From Rhodobiaceae bacterium (GTDB taxonomy: Bacteria; Pseudomonadota; Alphaproteobacteria; RS24), in contig JAHEIG010000006.1 in NCBI GenBank assembly GCA_024639515.1, positions 2,769-38,538 on the forward strand: a stretch of DNA of 35,770 bases, written 5' to 3'. A model generated the notes under the pieces. The model was not told the DNA's origin and did not search any database. It saw only the letters and a list, made by a program, of their open reading frames with translations. Positions 10,501 through 20,672 of the stretch are shown here, piece after piece; position 1 is the stretch's first letter, and each line of letters begins with the position of its first letter. The translations under genes were made by a program, and so were the position numbers.

Positions 10501-10652
10501 CGTTTTTCCTCGCCAATTTTAACGTGCGAGGAATATACCAGACGCCGCGACCGAGGCAAGGTCTCATTGCCGTCAATCCCCGTCAAAAGTTGGCTAAAAC
10601 AGCGTCATTGGCTTGCTTTGTCGGCTATTTCAAGGCCTTGCAGCGAGCCGCT

Positions 10653-11465
10653 TTAGACATCCGTCATCGAGCCGTAATGGGCGACTTTTGTGAGCGCTTC
10701 TTGGCTGACCGCATGGCGCATAAAATCAACCAGCCGTGCGGCCCAGAAAGCCTGCTGTTGCGACGTTTCAATCTGGTTCTGGCGTAGCTCAATAATCGCG
10801 TGCGCAAGGCCGTTTTTTGTACCGTGACGATACAGCGTCTCACCAGCACGGCGCCCCGTATAAGGCTCATTATCGCCAAACGTCAGACCGTCAAATTGGT
10901 CCATATAGCGCATCATCAGCTCGGCCAAGCGCGGGTCTTTATCCCATAAAACACCGGCCTCCCAAGGCCGCGCAAAGCCGCGCCAATTATCGGTAAAACT
11001 ATGCACGGACAAAATAATCGGCGCGCATTTGTCGGCCTGTGCCGCCGCAATCGCTTGCGCAATGGCGCGGTCATAGGGTTTGTAATAGGCGTCGATGCGG
11101 TGCTGCCATTCGGCTTTTTGCTGATATGGGTCGACGCTGCGATTGCCGGGAATAATCGACCCGTCTGATAGTTTCATCACCAGTGTCGGGTCATCCAGCC
11201 CGCGATTAGGGTCAATCAACAGCCGCGAAAACCGTGATTCGATGAGCGGACAGCCCAGGCCCTCAGAAATCGCCCGCGCCACCTCAACCGCGCCCGGGTC
11301 ATAGGCGATATGGGTTTGCAATATCTCGTCCGACAGGCCGAGATTATCAAACGCGGCGGGGATGTCATTGCTGGCATGGTCGCAAATAATCAGAAACTGT
11401 TTGTCGCCATCGAGATTGGCCGTGGCGAATGCCTCATCGGGGGTAAACGGCGGCGCGATATTCAT
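10653..11465 (-). CDS. N-formylglutamate amidohydrolase family protein
   Basis: FLIICDHASNDIPAAFDNLGL, IESRFSRLLIDPNRGLDDPTL, ILSVHSFTD; ATGA overlap with the upstream hydrolase gene. Confidence 0.85.
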   Translation of the reverse strand: MNIAPPFTPDEAFATANLDGDKQFLIICDHASNDIPAAFDNLGLSDEILQTHIAYDPGAVEVARAISEGLGCPLIESRFSRLLIDPNRGLDDPTLVMKLSDGSIIPGNRSVDPYQQKAEWQHRIDAYYKPYDRAIAQAIAAAQADKCAPIILSVHSFTDNWRGFARPWEAGVLWDKDPRLAELMMRYMDQFDGLTFGDNEPYTGRRAGETLYRHGTKNGLAHAIIELRQNQIETSQQQAFWAARLVDFMRHAVSQEALTKVAHYGSMTDV

Positions 11466-12463
11466 TGGGCCGCCGCGTCTGCGACCTCGTGAATACCCTG
11501 ACGCACCGGCTCGCCTTGGGCCAAACGGCGGGCCGCATCGACAATAATATCGGCCTGCGTGTGATGCAGCATATGGCCAACATTGCGTAAATAAATCATC
11601 TCGCTTTGCTGGTAATCGTCTTGAAAGCGGTTGGAATTGCGTTTGGTGAAAACGGTTTGGTCGCGGTCGCCGCCAATCAGAATCAGCGGCGTGTCAAAAT
11701 GCTGATAGTGCTTTTGCATCTCCGCCAGATGCGCCTTCAAATGAATCGAATAGACCGCATTTGTGATAAATTGGCGCGGCATGAGAATCAGCCCAATGGC
11801 CGCCGCCTCGACATAGCTATCCGGCACTGATTCGGGATGGGCAGTGGCCTGCACACCAGACAATAACTGGAGGTGGCCATATTTGGTCAAAACAGAATGA
11901 GCGAACAGCCAGCCAATCACCGGCAAGGTGACCAGCTTATTATACCAAGAGGAGCCGCCCTCCCAAGGATAAAGCGGCGCCGCCACAATCACCGAACCAG
12001 CCAGCTCGGCCCCATGGCGTTGGGCATAGGCCATGGCGACGCTGCCGCCCCAGCTATGGCCGAGCACGACGATATGCTGATAGCCCAGCTGTTTGACGGC
12101 GTGGTGCATTTCATCGGCTTGCAAGCCCGGATGCGACATTGCTTTGGCTGACGTCTTTAACCGGCTCAGACCAATGCCGGGCCGGTCAAAGCACAGCACG
12201 GTGCCATGCTGGCTGAGCTTTTCGGCCCATGCCAAATCCATGTCATAGCTCGAACTCGACGAGCCATGAATGACTACAAAAGCGGTGTCGGCCTTGCCCG
12301 CATCAGTGGCGGGGGTGAGTAGATAATGAAGATGGGCGTTGGGCGTTTCAATAAAGCCGCCAACCCGTGGCAGAGCGGCTTTGATACGACGCCGCAATCG
12401 CGCGTCATGTGCCCAAGAGAGCAAAAATAAAGATGCAATAAGAAGACTGGTGACGATCAACAT
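11462..12463 (-). CDS. Alpha/beta fold hydrolase, membrane-anchored N-terminus
   Basis: FVVIHGSSSSSYDMD..., VVLGHSWGGSVAMAYA nucleophile elbow (GHSWGG), LILIGGDRDQTV, NVGHMLHH catalytic H. Confidence 0.88.
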   Translation of the reverse strand: MLIVTSLLIASLFLLSWAHDARLRRRIKAALPRVGGFIETPNAHLHYLLTPATDAGKADTAFVVIHGSSSSSYDMDLAWAEKLSQHGTVLCFDRPGIGLSRLKTSAKAMSHPGLQADEMHHAVKQLGYQHIVVLGHSWGGSVAMAYAQRHGAELAGSVIVAAPLYPWEGGSSWYNKLVTLPVIGWLFAHSVLTKYGHLQLLSGVQATAHPESVPDSYVEAAAIGLILMPRQFITNAVYSIHLKAHLAEMQKHYQHFDTPLILIGGDRDQTVFTKRNSNRFQDDYQQSEMIYLRNVGHMLHHTQADIIVDAARRLAQGEPVRQGIHEVADAAAQ

Positions 12464-12510
12464 CTAGCGGTCAAACGGCGGATGGCAATGCATCCGCAAA
12501 GCCCGAGGCT

Positions 12511-12636
12511 TTAGCCTTGGCGGGCTTTGAAACGCTTATTGGTTTTGTTGATGACATAAAGACGACCACGCCGGCGGACCAGTTGGTTTTTCTGATGACG
12601 GCCACGTAGTGACTTAAGTGAATTCCGGACTTTCAT
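12511..12636 (-). CDS. rpmJ: 50S ribosomal protein L36 (41 aa type)
   Basis: Manual translation [41 protein letters not shown]; not in the ORF track because it is short. Confidence 0.93.
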   Translation of the reverse strand: MKVRNSLKSLRGRHQKNQLVRRRGRLYVINKTNKRFKARQG

Positions 12637-12828
12637 CGACGGCTCCATGTGCCCCAATAGGGCTTTAAAATCTGGCACCCCAAGGGGAGCAATTAAAAGA
12701 GCATTTGCCCTTAGAAGCGCGGAAACTACGCGACAGGCCTTGTGCTGTCAAGCACCTGCATCGGCCAATTTACACTTGGCAGAAAACAAATTTTATGTAG
12801 TGTGCGGTCGCGTATAGGGAGTACAGCC

Positions 12829-13818
12829 ATGAAGACGGATAATGGCGGCCAGCAAGCGCTGGTTGCAGACGGTGAATTGATTTTACAAGAGCCAGAATGG
12901 TTTAAACAAGCCATTGAAAACAAACCAGAAAACCGCTTCGTAGCGTTTCGTAATTCAGAACTGCATTATAGCTACTGGGCTGGCCCGTCGGCTGAGTCGG
13001 AAAATCTCGTGCTGTTGCATGGCGACGGCGCGCATGCGCATTGGTTCGACTTTATCGCGCCCTTGCTAACGCCTTATTACAATGTCATTGCCCTCGATAT
13101 GCCCGGCATGGGCGAAAGCGGCTGGCTTGATGCCTATTCGCGCGAGATTATGGCCGAGGCCATCATCACCATGATCCGCGATGCCAATTTTGTCAGCAAA
13201 CCGGCGTTTGTCGCGCATAGTTTTGGCGGCATGCTGAGCCTGATCACGGCGCATCATTATGCCGCTGAACTGGCGGCGCTGATGATTTGCGATTTCCATG
13301 TTAAATCGCCAGAAAATCATTATGAATGGTATGGCGAGCTGGAAAGCTGGCGCCCGACCCGCGTCTATGACAGCCGCGCCGAAGCCGAAGCGCGTTTTCG
13401 TCTGATGCCCGAGCAGCCTTGCGCCAATCATTTCATTGTCGACTATATTGCCAGCCATTCGGTGCGCGAAATCCATCAAGGCGATAATCACCGCCGCGCC
13501 GCCTCAGACGCCGCCGGCTATACATGGAAATTTGACCCGTCAATTTACCCGGGCTTCACCGTTGGTCGCGACTTGCCGGAAATTTATAAAGCCCTGCCGC
13601 TGCCCTTGGCCGCGATGTTTGGGGCTGACAGCCATGACTTTGACAAAGTCACGCGAGTTGATGCCATTGCCCATATGCAATCGCTGCGCCCCGATGCGCC
13701 GCATTACGACATCTCCGGTGCCCGCCACCATATTATGCTCGATCAGCCGCGCGCTTTCGCGGCGGCGATTAATGGGCAAATGCAAAACTGGAAAGCCAGC
13801 GGCGCGTTCAATAAATAA
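12829..13818 (+). CDS. Alpha/beta fold hydrolase
   Basis: LVLLHGDGAHAHWFDFIAPLLTPYYNVIALDMPGMGESGW, AFVAHSFGGMLSLI, SGARHHIMLDQP. Internal ATG chosen. Confidence 0.88.
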   Translation: MKTDNGGQQALVADGELILQEPEWFKQAIENKPENRFVAFRNSELHYSYWAGPSAESENLVLLHGDGAHAHWFDFIAPLLTPYYNVIALDMPGMGESGWLDAYSREIMAEAIITMIRDANFVSKPAFVAHSFGGMLSLITAHHYAAELAALMICDFHVKSPENHYEWYGELESWRPTRVYDSRAEAEARFRLMPEQPCANHFIVDYIASHSVREIHQGDNHRRAASDAAGYTWKFDPSIYPGFTVGRDLPEIYKALPLPLAAMFGADSHDFDKVTRVDAIAHMQSLRPDAPHYDISGARHHIMLDQPRAFAAAINGQMQNWKASGAFNK

Positions 13819-15093
13819 TTAGTGACGCGGTGCCCGCGACAGAGTTTCTTCTTCGACTTCCTCGACATCAATCGGGGCTTCCAGCGCATCGAGGGCTTTG
13901 GTGCGGGTCATCAACAACATTAAAATTGACAGCACAAAGGCAATCCAAAACGGGCCTGTCGGCAAGATTAAATAAATCGGCATCGCCACCACCGGCACGA
14001 AAATAATGCCCACTGCGGCGGTCGAGCTGTTGAGACCAGCAATCGCCCCCTGCTCCTCCGGCGTCACCGCCAGCGAGCCACCTGCCGCCACCGCGGGTCG
14101 CATCAGCCCCATGCCCAAGCCCTGCAGGGTCAAGGCACAAACAAATACGCCCGGCCCCATCGGCATCAGCAATAAACCAACCCCGACAATATTGACCAGA
14201 ATGCCCAACGTCAGCAGGGCGCGGACAGATAAATTGGCGCGCGGAATAACCACCAATTGGGCGAACAGCGTGGCCATCGCCATGCTCATCATGCCGCCGC
14301 CGACAAGTTGCGCCGTCGCCGCCCCATCGAGCTGCAATGTATCCATGACAAAAAACGCCGCCACTTGCATCACCGCCGCCTGAATCATCGACACCGCAAC
14401 GCCCATAAACAAAAATGGCCGAATCCGTGGGTCGCTGATTTTCAACCGTGGTCGCTCGGTCGCTAGCTCCACCGGACGCCGACGTTCGGGCAAAAACAAC
14501 GCAATCGCCAGTGCCCCGCCCAAAGCGAAAGCGGCAAGCGCGAAAAACGGCGCCAATAAATGCACCGTCGCCAAAATCGCCGCAAAGCCGGGGCCCAGAA
14601 TGGTGCCCATGCCAAAGGCCGCGCCAATCGCCGCCACGCCTGAAGTGCGCTCTGCCCGCGAGGTGCGGTCGGCCACATAGGCTTGCGCCGCCGAAGGTGT
14701 GCCCGAGCCAAACAGGCCGAAAATTGAGCGGACAAATATCATCATCAGATAAAGCGTCATCAGCGGCATCACACCCTGCTGGCCCATCACCAGCAAAATG
14801 CCAAAACCACCGGTCGAAATACCAAAGCCGGTCAGACCCATCAAAATCACCGGCTTGCGGCCCCAAATATCGCTACGTCGCCCCCAAAACGGGCTCATCA
14901 CCACCCACAGCACGGCTGACAGGGTGAAAATCGCGCTGACCTGCACCTCGCTGAGGCCGAGATCGCGGGCAATTGGCGGCAACAGCGCAAAAAACAGCGA
15001 CTGCCCCATGCCAAGCGACAGCAAGCAAATGAACAGCAGAGACAGCCCACGCATGCGCTCTTGAGACGTGGTCGACCGAACCGGTTGCGTCAT
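13819..15093 (-). CDS. MFS transporter
   Basis: 12-TM-like hydrophobic protein; GRRSDIWGRKPVILMGL MFS motif A; start at MTQPVRST chosen. Confidence 0.9.
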   Translation of the reverse strand: MTQPVRSTTSQERMRGLSLLFICLLSLGMGQSLFFALLPPIARDLGLSEVQVSAIFTLSAVLWVVMSPFWGRRSDIWGRKPVILMGLTGFGISTGGFGILLVMGQQGVMPLMTLYLMMIFVRSIFGLFGSGTPSAAQAYVADRTSRAERTSGVAAIGAAFGMGTILGPGFAAILATVHLLAPFFALAAFALGGALAIALFLPERRRPVELATERPRLKISDPRIRPFLFMGVAVSMIQAAVMQVAAFFVMDTLQLDGAATAQLVGGGMMSMAMATLFAQLVVIPRANLSVRALLTLGILVNIVGVGLLLMPMGPGVFVCALTLQGLGMGLMRPAVAAGGSLAVTPEEQGAIAGLNSSTAAVGIIFVPVVAMPIYLILPTGPFWIAFVLSILMLLMTRTKALDALEAPIDVEEVEEETLSRAPRH

Positions 15094-15106
15094 AGGGAAA
15101 ACTTTC

Positions 15107-15802
15107 TTAGCTACGCTGAAGTGGCCGACGGCCTGAGCGATATAAACACAGAATGGTGAAATAGAGCGACGCGCCACCAAAGGCCAGATTAACCAGCAGG
15201 TTTTGATTCAACTCGGGGCGCAGCAAATAGGCCAGCGCGCATCCCAACCAAACCACACTGGCGGCCACTGTATAGGGACGCAAATGCACCACCCGAAACG
15301 GGTGGACAATCAAAATCGGGGCGAAAATCAGTACCGACAAAACCACACAAACAATCGCGTTAAACCCAACTGAGGTGTCAAACACCACGAAATACAGCAC
15401 GACAATATTCCACAAAGCGGGAAACCCGCGAAAATCATTTTCTTTGGTTTTCAGCTCGCGATTGGCAAATACATAAAGCGAGGCAAATAAAATCAATGCC
15501 GCAATCGCCACTTCAAAACCTTCCGGCACCAGCCCAAAGCGATAAATAATCAACGCTGGCACCAGACAATAGCTGGCGTAATCAATCACCATATCGAGCG
15601 TTGCCCCGTCGATTTGCGGCATATTTTCCGACACCTTGGCCCAGCGCGCCAATGGCCCGTCTAGCGCGTCAATCAGCAGCGCCCCGCCGAGCCATAGCAA
15701 AGCCAGCTGCACATCGCCGCGCCATACCGCATCCAGCGACAGCATGATGACAATCATCCCCGAGGCGGTAAAACAATGTATGAGGGCTGCCATAAATTTC
15801 AT
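15107..15802 (-). CDS. pcs: Phosphatidylcholine synthase (CDP-alcohol phosphatidyltransferase family)
   Basis: IDALDGPLARWAKVSENMPQIDGATLDMVIDYASYCLVPALIIYRFGL..., PALWNIVVLYF; start overlaps the upstream gene stop (TGATG). Confidence 0.82.
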   Translation of the reverse strand: MKFMAALIHCFTASGMIVIMLSLDAVWRGDVQLALLWLGGALLIDALDGPLARWAKVSENMPQIDGATLDMVIDYASYCLVPALIIYRFGLVPEGFEVAIAALILFASLYVFANRELKTKENDFRGFPALWNIVVLYFVVFDTSVGFNAIVCVVLSVLIFAPILIVHPFRVVHLRPYTVAASVVWLGCALAYLLRPELNQNLLVNLAFGGASLYFTILCLYRSGRRPLQRS

Positions 15803-16857
15803 CAGTACCAAACCTGTCCATCGCGGGCACGCTCTAAGTCAGCATGCGCCATCATTTCTACCAATTGCTCAAACGACACTTTCGGTTGCCAGTGCAGCTC
15901 GGCTTGGGCTTTGCGATTATCACCGATTAACGGATCCGGCTCGCTGGGGCGGTAAAACCGACCATCAATGCCAATAATTTGCCGCCCGGTTTTTGCTTCA
16001 AGCCCGACCTCGTCAGCCCCTTCGCCTTGCCATTCGAGGTCAATGCCGACAACTTTCGCCGCCAATTCCACAAACGCGCGCACCGTGTGGGTTTGACGGC
16101 TGGCAATCACATAATCACTGGCCACGTCTTGCTGCAACATACGCCACATGGCGTCGACATAATCACCAGCAAACCCCCAATCGCGCGCATTTTCAAGATT
16201 ACCCAAATGCAACATTTGTTGTCCACCATTTACAATTTGCGCCAACGTCGTGGTTATTTTGCGAGTTACAAAATCCATGCCGCGCAACGGGCTTTCATGG
16301 TTGAACAAAATCCCCGACGAGGCATGCAAATCATAGGCTTCACGGTAATTAATCACCGCCCAATGGGCATACAGCTTGGCCACACCATAAGGCGAGCGCG
16401 GGTAAAACGGGCTGTCTTCACTGACCATGGTGGTTTCGCTATGACCAAAAATCTCACTGCTCGAGGCATTGTAAATCCGTGTATCGGGCTTCACCAAATT
16501 GACCGCTTCGAGCAGCCGCAGCGTGCCAAGGCTGACAACTTCACTGGTATAAAGCGGTTGCTCAAAACTCGTCTGCACCGAGCTTTGGCCGCCGAGATTG
16601 TAAATCTCGTCGGGCCCGACTTCTTCAATAATGCGCGATAGATTGGTCGCGTCCAACACATCGAGCGTGCGCAATTCTATATCGCCAGCAATATTGAGAT
16701 GCGCCAGACGCGGCAGGTTCAGCGTTGACGAACGCCGCGACGCGCCAATCACACGATAGTTTTTTTCAAGCAACAACTGCGCCAGATACGCACCATCTTG
16801 TCCAGTAATGCCCGTAATAATGGCGGTCTTGCGAAACGTCATACTCTTATCCATCAA
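15802..16857 (-). CDS. GDP-mannose 4,6-dehydratase-like NAD-dependent epimerase/dehydratase (paralog of the gmd at 16994)
   Basis: [82 protein letters not shown]. Confidence 0.85.
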   Translation of the reverse strand: MMDKSMTFRKTAIITGITGQDGAYLAQLLLEKNYRVIGASRRSSTLNLPRLAHLNIAGDIELRTLDVLDATNLSRIIEEVGPDEIYNLGGQSSVQTSFEQPLYTSEVVSLGTLRLLEAVNLVKPDTRIYNASSSEIFGHSETTMVSEDSPFYPRSPYGVAKLYAHWAVINYREAYDLHASSGILFNHESPLRGMDFVTRKITTTLAQIVNGGQQMLHLGNLENARDWGFAGDYVDAMWRMLQQDVASDYVIASRQTHTVRAFVELAAKVVGIDLEWQGEGADEVGLEAKTGRQIIGIDGRFYRPSEPDPLIGDNRKAQAELHWQPKVSFEQLVEMMAHADLERARDGQVWY

Positions 16858-16993
16858 AGTCAGCCCTCAAACTAATACGCGGGCCTTGGAAACACCAGCC
16901 TTGTTCACGCCGCCTTGGGCAATGATGGCGTCAGCATGGACAAAACGGCGCGAACGCGATACCTAAAAGGTTCATTCTATAACGGAGATTTTC

Positions 16994-18067
16994 GTGACGC
17001 AGAAAAAGGCTTTAATTACCGGTGTGACAGGCCAAGACGGTGCCTATCTGGCCCGCCTCTTGCTCGGCAAAGGCTATGAGGTGCATGGCCTCAAACGACG
17101 GGCCTCCTCGTTTAACACACAACGTGTCGACGATATCTATACCGACCCGCATGAGAGCAATGTGCAATTTTTCATGCATTATGGCGACATGACCGACAGC
17201 AGCAACATCATGCGGCTGATGCAAACCATCGAACCCGATGAAGTTTACAATCTGGCGGCGCAAAGCCATGTGCAGGTCAGTTTTGAGACCGCCGAATACA
17301 CCGCCAATGCCGACGCCTTTGGCACGCTGCGGTTTCTCGAAGCCATTCGCACCCTCGGCCTGATCGACAAAACCCGCTTCTACCAAGCCTCAACCTCTGA
17401 GCTTTACGGTAAAGTGCAGCAAGTACCGCAAAGCGAAACCACGCCTTTCTACCCGCGCTCGCCTTATGCGGTGGCCAAACTTTATGCCTATTGGATTTGC
17501 GTCAATTACCGCGAAGCCTATGGCATGCACACCTCCAATGGCATTTTGTTCAACCACGAAAGCCCGATGCGCGGCGAAACGTTTGTGACGCAAAAAATCG
17601 CCATGGCAGTGGCCGCCATTGAGGCCGGTCACCAAGAAAAAATGTTCCTCGGCAATCTCGACGCCAAACGCGATTGGGGCCACGCCAAAGAATATGTCGA
17701 AGGCATGCACGCCATCATCAACCACCACCAAGGCGACGACTTTGTGCTGGCCACCGGGCGCACCGAAACCGTGCGGCGCTTTGTCGAACTGGCCTTCAAA
17801 GAAGTTGGCCGTGAGATTGAATGGCAAGGCAGCGGCGTCGACGAAGTCGGCAAAGACGCAAAAACCGGCGTCGTTTTGGTCGAGATTGATCCGCGCTATT
17901 TCCGCCCGACAGAGGTTGAATTGCTGATTGGCGACGCCAGCAAAGCCAAAGAGATTCTCGGCTGGGAGGCCAAAATCGGGCTAGAAGAACTGGTTTCCGA
18001 AATGGTCTCCGTGGCCCTGCATAACGCCAAACAACCCAAACCGGACATCAAACTGGCAGACTTCTAA
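16994..18067 (+). CDS. gmd: GDP-mannose 4,6-dehydratase
   Basis: [97 protein letters not shown]. Confidence 0.96.
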   Translation: MTQKKALITGVTGQDGAYLARLLLGKGYEVHGLKRRASSFNTQRVDDIYTDPHESNVQFFMHYGDMTDSSNIMRLMQTIEPDEVYNLAAQSHVQVSFETAEYTANADAFGTLRFLEAIRTLGLIDKTRFYQASTSELYGKVQQVPQSETTPFYPRSPYAVAKLYAYWICVNYREAYGMHTSNGILFNHESPMRGETFVTQKIAMAVAAIEAGHQEKMFLGNLDAKRDWGHAKEYVEGMHAIINHHQGDDFVLATGRTETVRRFVELAFKEVGREIEWQGSGVDEVGKDAKTGVVLVEIDPRYFRPTEVELLIGDASKAKEILGWEAKIGLEELVSEMVSVALHNAKQPKPDIKLADF

Positions 18068-19008
18068 TGTTTGACCTGACCAATAAACGCATCTGGGTAG
18101 CTGGCCATCGCGGTATGGTGGGGCGGGCTGTGGTGCGGGCACTGGCCGATGAGCCGTGCGAGGTACTCACCGTCGACCGGCAAAGCTGCGACCTGACGCG
18201 CCAAAGCGAGGTCGAAAGCTGGATGGCGGATAATAAGCCGGATGCGATTATCCTATGTGCGGCGCGCGTCGGCGGTATTCTGGCCAATGACACTTATCCG
18301 GCTGATTTTATCTATGACAATCTGATGATTGAAAGCCACATTATCGCGGCAGCGCATCAGCAGAAAACCGAAAAACTTCTGTTTCTCGGCTCCAGCTGCA
18401 TTTACCCGAAAATGGCCAGCCAACCGATTTCCGAACAAGCCTTGCTGACCGGTGATTTGGAGCCGACCAATGAATGGTACGCCATCGCCAAAATCGCTGG
18501 CATTAAATTGTGCCAAGCCTATCGAAAGCAGCATGGCTGTGACTTTATTTCCGCCATGCCGACCAATCTTTACGGGCCGTATGATAATTTCGATTTGCAA
18601 TCGAGCCATGTCATCCCTGCCCTGATGCGCAAATGCCACGAGGCAAAAATCAGCGGCTCCGAAAGCATGGAAGTCTGGGGCTCAGGTAAAGTGATGCGCG
18701 AGTTTTTGCATGTCGATGATTGCGCGGCGGGGATTATCTATCTGCTGAAACATTATTCCGACCATGAGCATGTCAATCTCGGCACTGGCGAGGATGTCAC
18801 CATCACGCAATTGGTCGAGACCATTCAACACGTTGTCGGCTTTGACGGCACCTTGCGTTTCGACACCAGCAAGCCAGATGGCACGCCGCGTAAATTGCTC
18901 GATGTCAGTAAAATTAACCAGCTTGGCTGGACGCACACCACCTCGCTGGCGCAAGGGTTGACCGACACTTATCAATGGTTCCTCGATAACCAAATAAGCA
19001 AGTCGTAA
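18067..19008 (+). CDS. fcl: GDP-L-fucose synthase
   Basis: WVAGHRGMVGRAVVRAL, AARVGGILANDTYPADFIYDNLMIE, FLGSSCIYPK, NEWYAIAKIAGIKLCQAYR, NLYGPYDNFD; TAATG overlap with gmd. Confidence 0.96.
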   Translation: MFDLTNKRIWVAGHRGMVGRAVVRALADEPCEVLTVDRQSCDLTRQSEVESWMADNKPDAIILCAARVGGILANDTYPADFIYDNLMIESHIIAAAHQQKTEKLLFLGSSCIYPKMASQPISEQALLTGDLEPTNEWYAIAKIAGIKLCQAYRKQHGCDFISAMPTNLYGPYDNFDLQSSHVIPALMRKCHEAKISGSESMEVWGSGKVMREFLHVDDCAAGIIYLLKHYSDHEHVNLGTGEDVTITQLVETIQHVVGFDGTLRFDTSKPDGTPRKLLDVSKINQLGWTHTTSLAQGLTDTYQWFLDNQISKS

Positions 19009-19101
19009 AACCGCCATGCCATAAGGGCTGGCATCGAGATAAGATGGTTGTTAGGGTGCGCCGAGTTGTAAAGCGCGAGTAACAGTTGTGGAGTTGTGAG
19101 T

Positions 19102-20178
19102 ATGCGTTTTTTCATTGTTACGCAGACCTTCCCGCCAGCTAATGGCGGTATGGAAGCGACGATGTATGCGCTGGCCCAGCACCTAACGGCCAAACAACAC
19201 GCGGTTAGCGTGCTCCCCAATAAACCTTACGAAAACCCTGAAGCCTTTGCGGTGGTCAATCGCCGCTATCCGAAATTCTTGCGCGCCACGATGAAGCGTC
19301 ATTGGCTGGCGCGCCAAGTGCGGGCCGATGATGTGGTGATTTGCGACAGTTGGAAATCAGTCGCCGCAGTGCCCAAAACAGCCAGCCGCATTGTGGTGAT
19401 GGCGCATGGCCAAGAATACCTGAAAACCGGTGCCCGGGCGGACCAAGTGCAAAACGCCCTCGACCGCGCCACCCATCTGGTCGCTAGTTCTGACTTCACC
19501 CTCGGCCTTGTGTGCCAAGGATGGCAGACCCAGCACCTCGCCAAATCAACAATTTCGCCGACCTATATGCTGCCCGATTTAGCTGCCACACCAAATCAGG
19601 CGGCGCAAAATGGCGGGCAATGCCTCGAAATCATCTCATTGTGTCGCTTGGAAGCGCGCAAAGGCTTGAAGCAAACCATGACCGCGCTGGCCCACTTAGA
19701 GCCAAGCGATGGCAGCTGGCACTGGTCAATATGCGGCGCTGGCCCGCAAGAGGGCGAGCTTAAACAACTCAGCCGCGAACTCGGCCTAGACGACAAAATC
19801 AGCTTTCTTGGCCGCGTCGATGACGACGAAAAAGACCGCTTGCTGGCCGCCGCAGACCTATTCGTCATGCCCTCATACCAAGACGGCGGCAGTCTTGAAG
19901 GGTTTGGCATTAGCTATATCGAGGCAGCGCGCGCCGGCTTGGCCTGTGTCGCCGGTCGCTCAGGCGGGGCCGCAGAAGCGGTGATTGACGGCACCACGGG
20001 CTGGAGCGTTGACGCGCAAAACCAAAGCCAATTGCGCGCCGTCCTCAAAGAAGCCATGGGCAATCCCACCGAACGCGCCAAACGCGGCAAGGCGGCGCAA
20101 GACATGTTCCAGCAAAAAATGGCCGGCCACATCGTGTTTGGCAAATTCCTCGATCACATATCGACACCGCATCCCTGA
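19102..20178 (+). CDS. Glycosyltransferase family 4-like (GT-B)
   Basis: QTFPPANGGMEATMYALAQHL, ISLCRLEARKGLKQTMTAL, LFVMPSYQDGGSLEGFGISYIEAARAGLACVAGRSGGAAEAV. Confidence 0.9.
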   Translation: MRFFIVTQTFPPANGGMEATMYALAQHLTAKQHAVSVLPNKPYENPEAFAVVNRRYPKFLRATMKRHWLARQVRADDVVICDSWKSVAAVPKTASRIVVMAHGQEYLKTGARADQVQNALDRATHLVASSDFTLGLVCQGWQTQHLAKSTISPTYMLPDLAATPNQAAQNGGQCLEIISLCRLEARKGLKQTMTALAHLEPSDGSWHWSICGAGPQEGELKQLSRELGLDDKISFLGRVDDDEKDRLLAAADLFVMPSYQDGGSLEGFGISYIEAARAGLACVAGRSGGAAEAVIDGTTGWSVDAQNQSQLRAVLKEAMGNPTERAKRGKAAQDMFQQKMAGHIVFGKFLDHISTPHP

Positions 20179-20266
20179 CACCTCAACCTCCGCCTTTTGT
20201 CACGACACTTGGAGCCAGATGCAGGTCGTGATAAGAAGGCCTCAGTCATTCAGCTAAGGAAAAACA

Positions 20267-20665
20267 ATGGGCAAAGATATCATCATGGTCGAAGTTGGCA
20301 GCGGCGAGCTGGTCGACAAAATTACCATTCTTGAAATTAAATCAGAGCGTATCTCTGACCAAGCCAAGCTTAAAAATGTGCGCCATGAGTTAGACGTGCT
20401 CAGCCAAGTGCGCGACACCAATCTCGGCGACCTCACAGGCCTTGCCGAACTGACGCAAGAGTTGAAGCAAATCAACGAAGCGCTATGGGAAATCGAAGAT
20501 GATATTCGCGCCTGCGAAGCGGAGAAAGATTTTGGCGAAAAATTTATTGCTCTGGCCCGCGCCGTTTATGTCACCAATGACAAACGCGCCGATGTGAAAA
20601 AGCAAATCAACCTGCTGACCGGCGCAACGATTATTGAAGAAAAATCTTATACGGACTTTTCCTAA
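20267..20665 (+). CDS. DUF6165 family protein
   Basis: 132 aa; IIMVEVGSGELVDKITILEIKSERISDQAKLKNVRHELDVL...LWEIEDDIRACEAEKDFGEKFIALARAVYVTNDKRADVKKQIN, the DUF6165 pattern. Confidence 0.75.
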   Translation: MGKDIIMVEVGSGELVDKITILEIKSERISDQAKLKNVRHELDVLSQVRDTNLGDLTGLAELTQELKQINEALWEIEDDIRACEAEKDFGEKFIALARAVYVTNDKRADVKKQINLLTGATIIEEKSYTDFS

Positions 20666-20672
20666 AACTGCC

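Noticed and set aside
13868-14866. 332-aa minus-strand ORF overlapping the MFS gene in another frame
   Set aside because: Same strand, alternate frame of a clear MFS CDS; composition rich in R/G/C/W/H typical of a shadow ORF; no recognisable domain.
14448-14927. 159-aa proline/serine/arginine-rich plus-strand ORF
   Set aside because: Antisense to the MFS gene; low-complexity translation, no credible start.
15979-16641. 220-aa ORF antisense to the gmd-like gene
   Set aside because: Opposite a clear dehydratase CDS; no start/RBS support or domain. The same logic applies to the other long antisense ORFs (17390-17827, 23020-23727, 27519-28031, 29297-29794, 18253-18639).
15802-18067. Divergent gmd pair as a recent inverted duplication or mobile element
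   Set aside because: Nucleotide sequences at the 5' ends are well diverged and there are no terminal repeats or transposase; ancient paralogs fit better.
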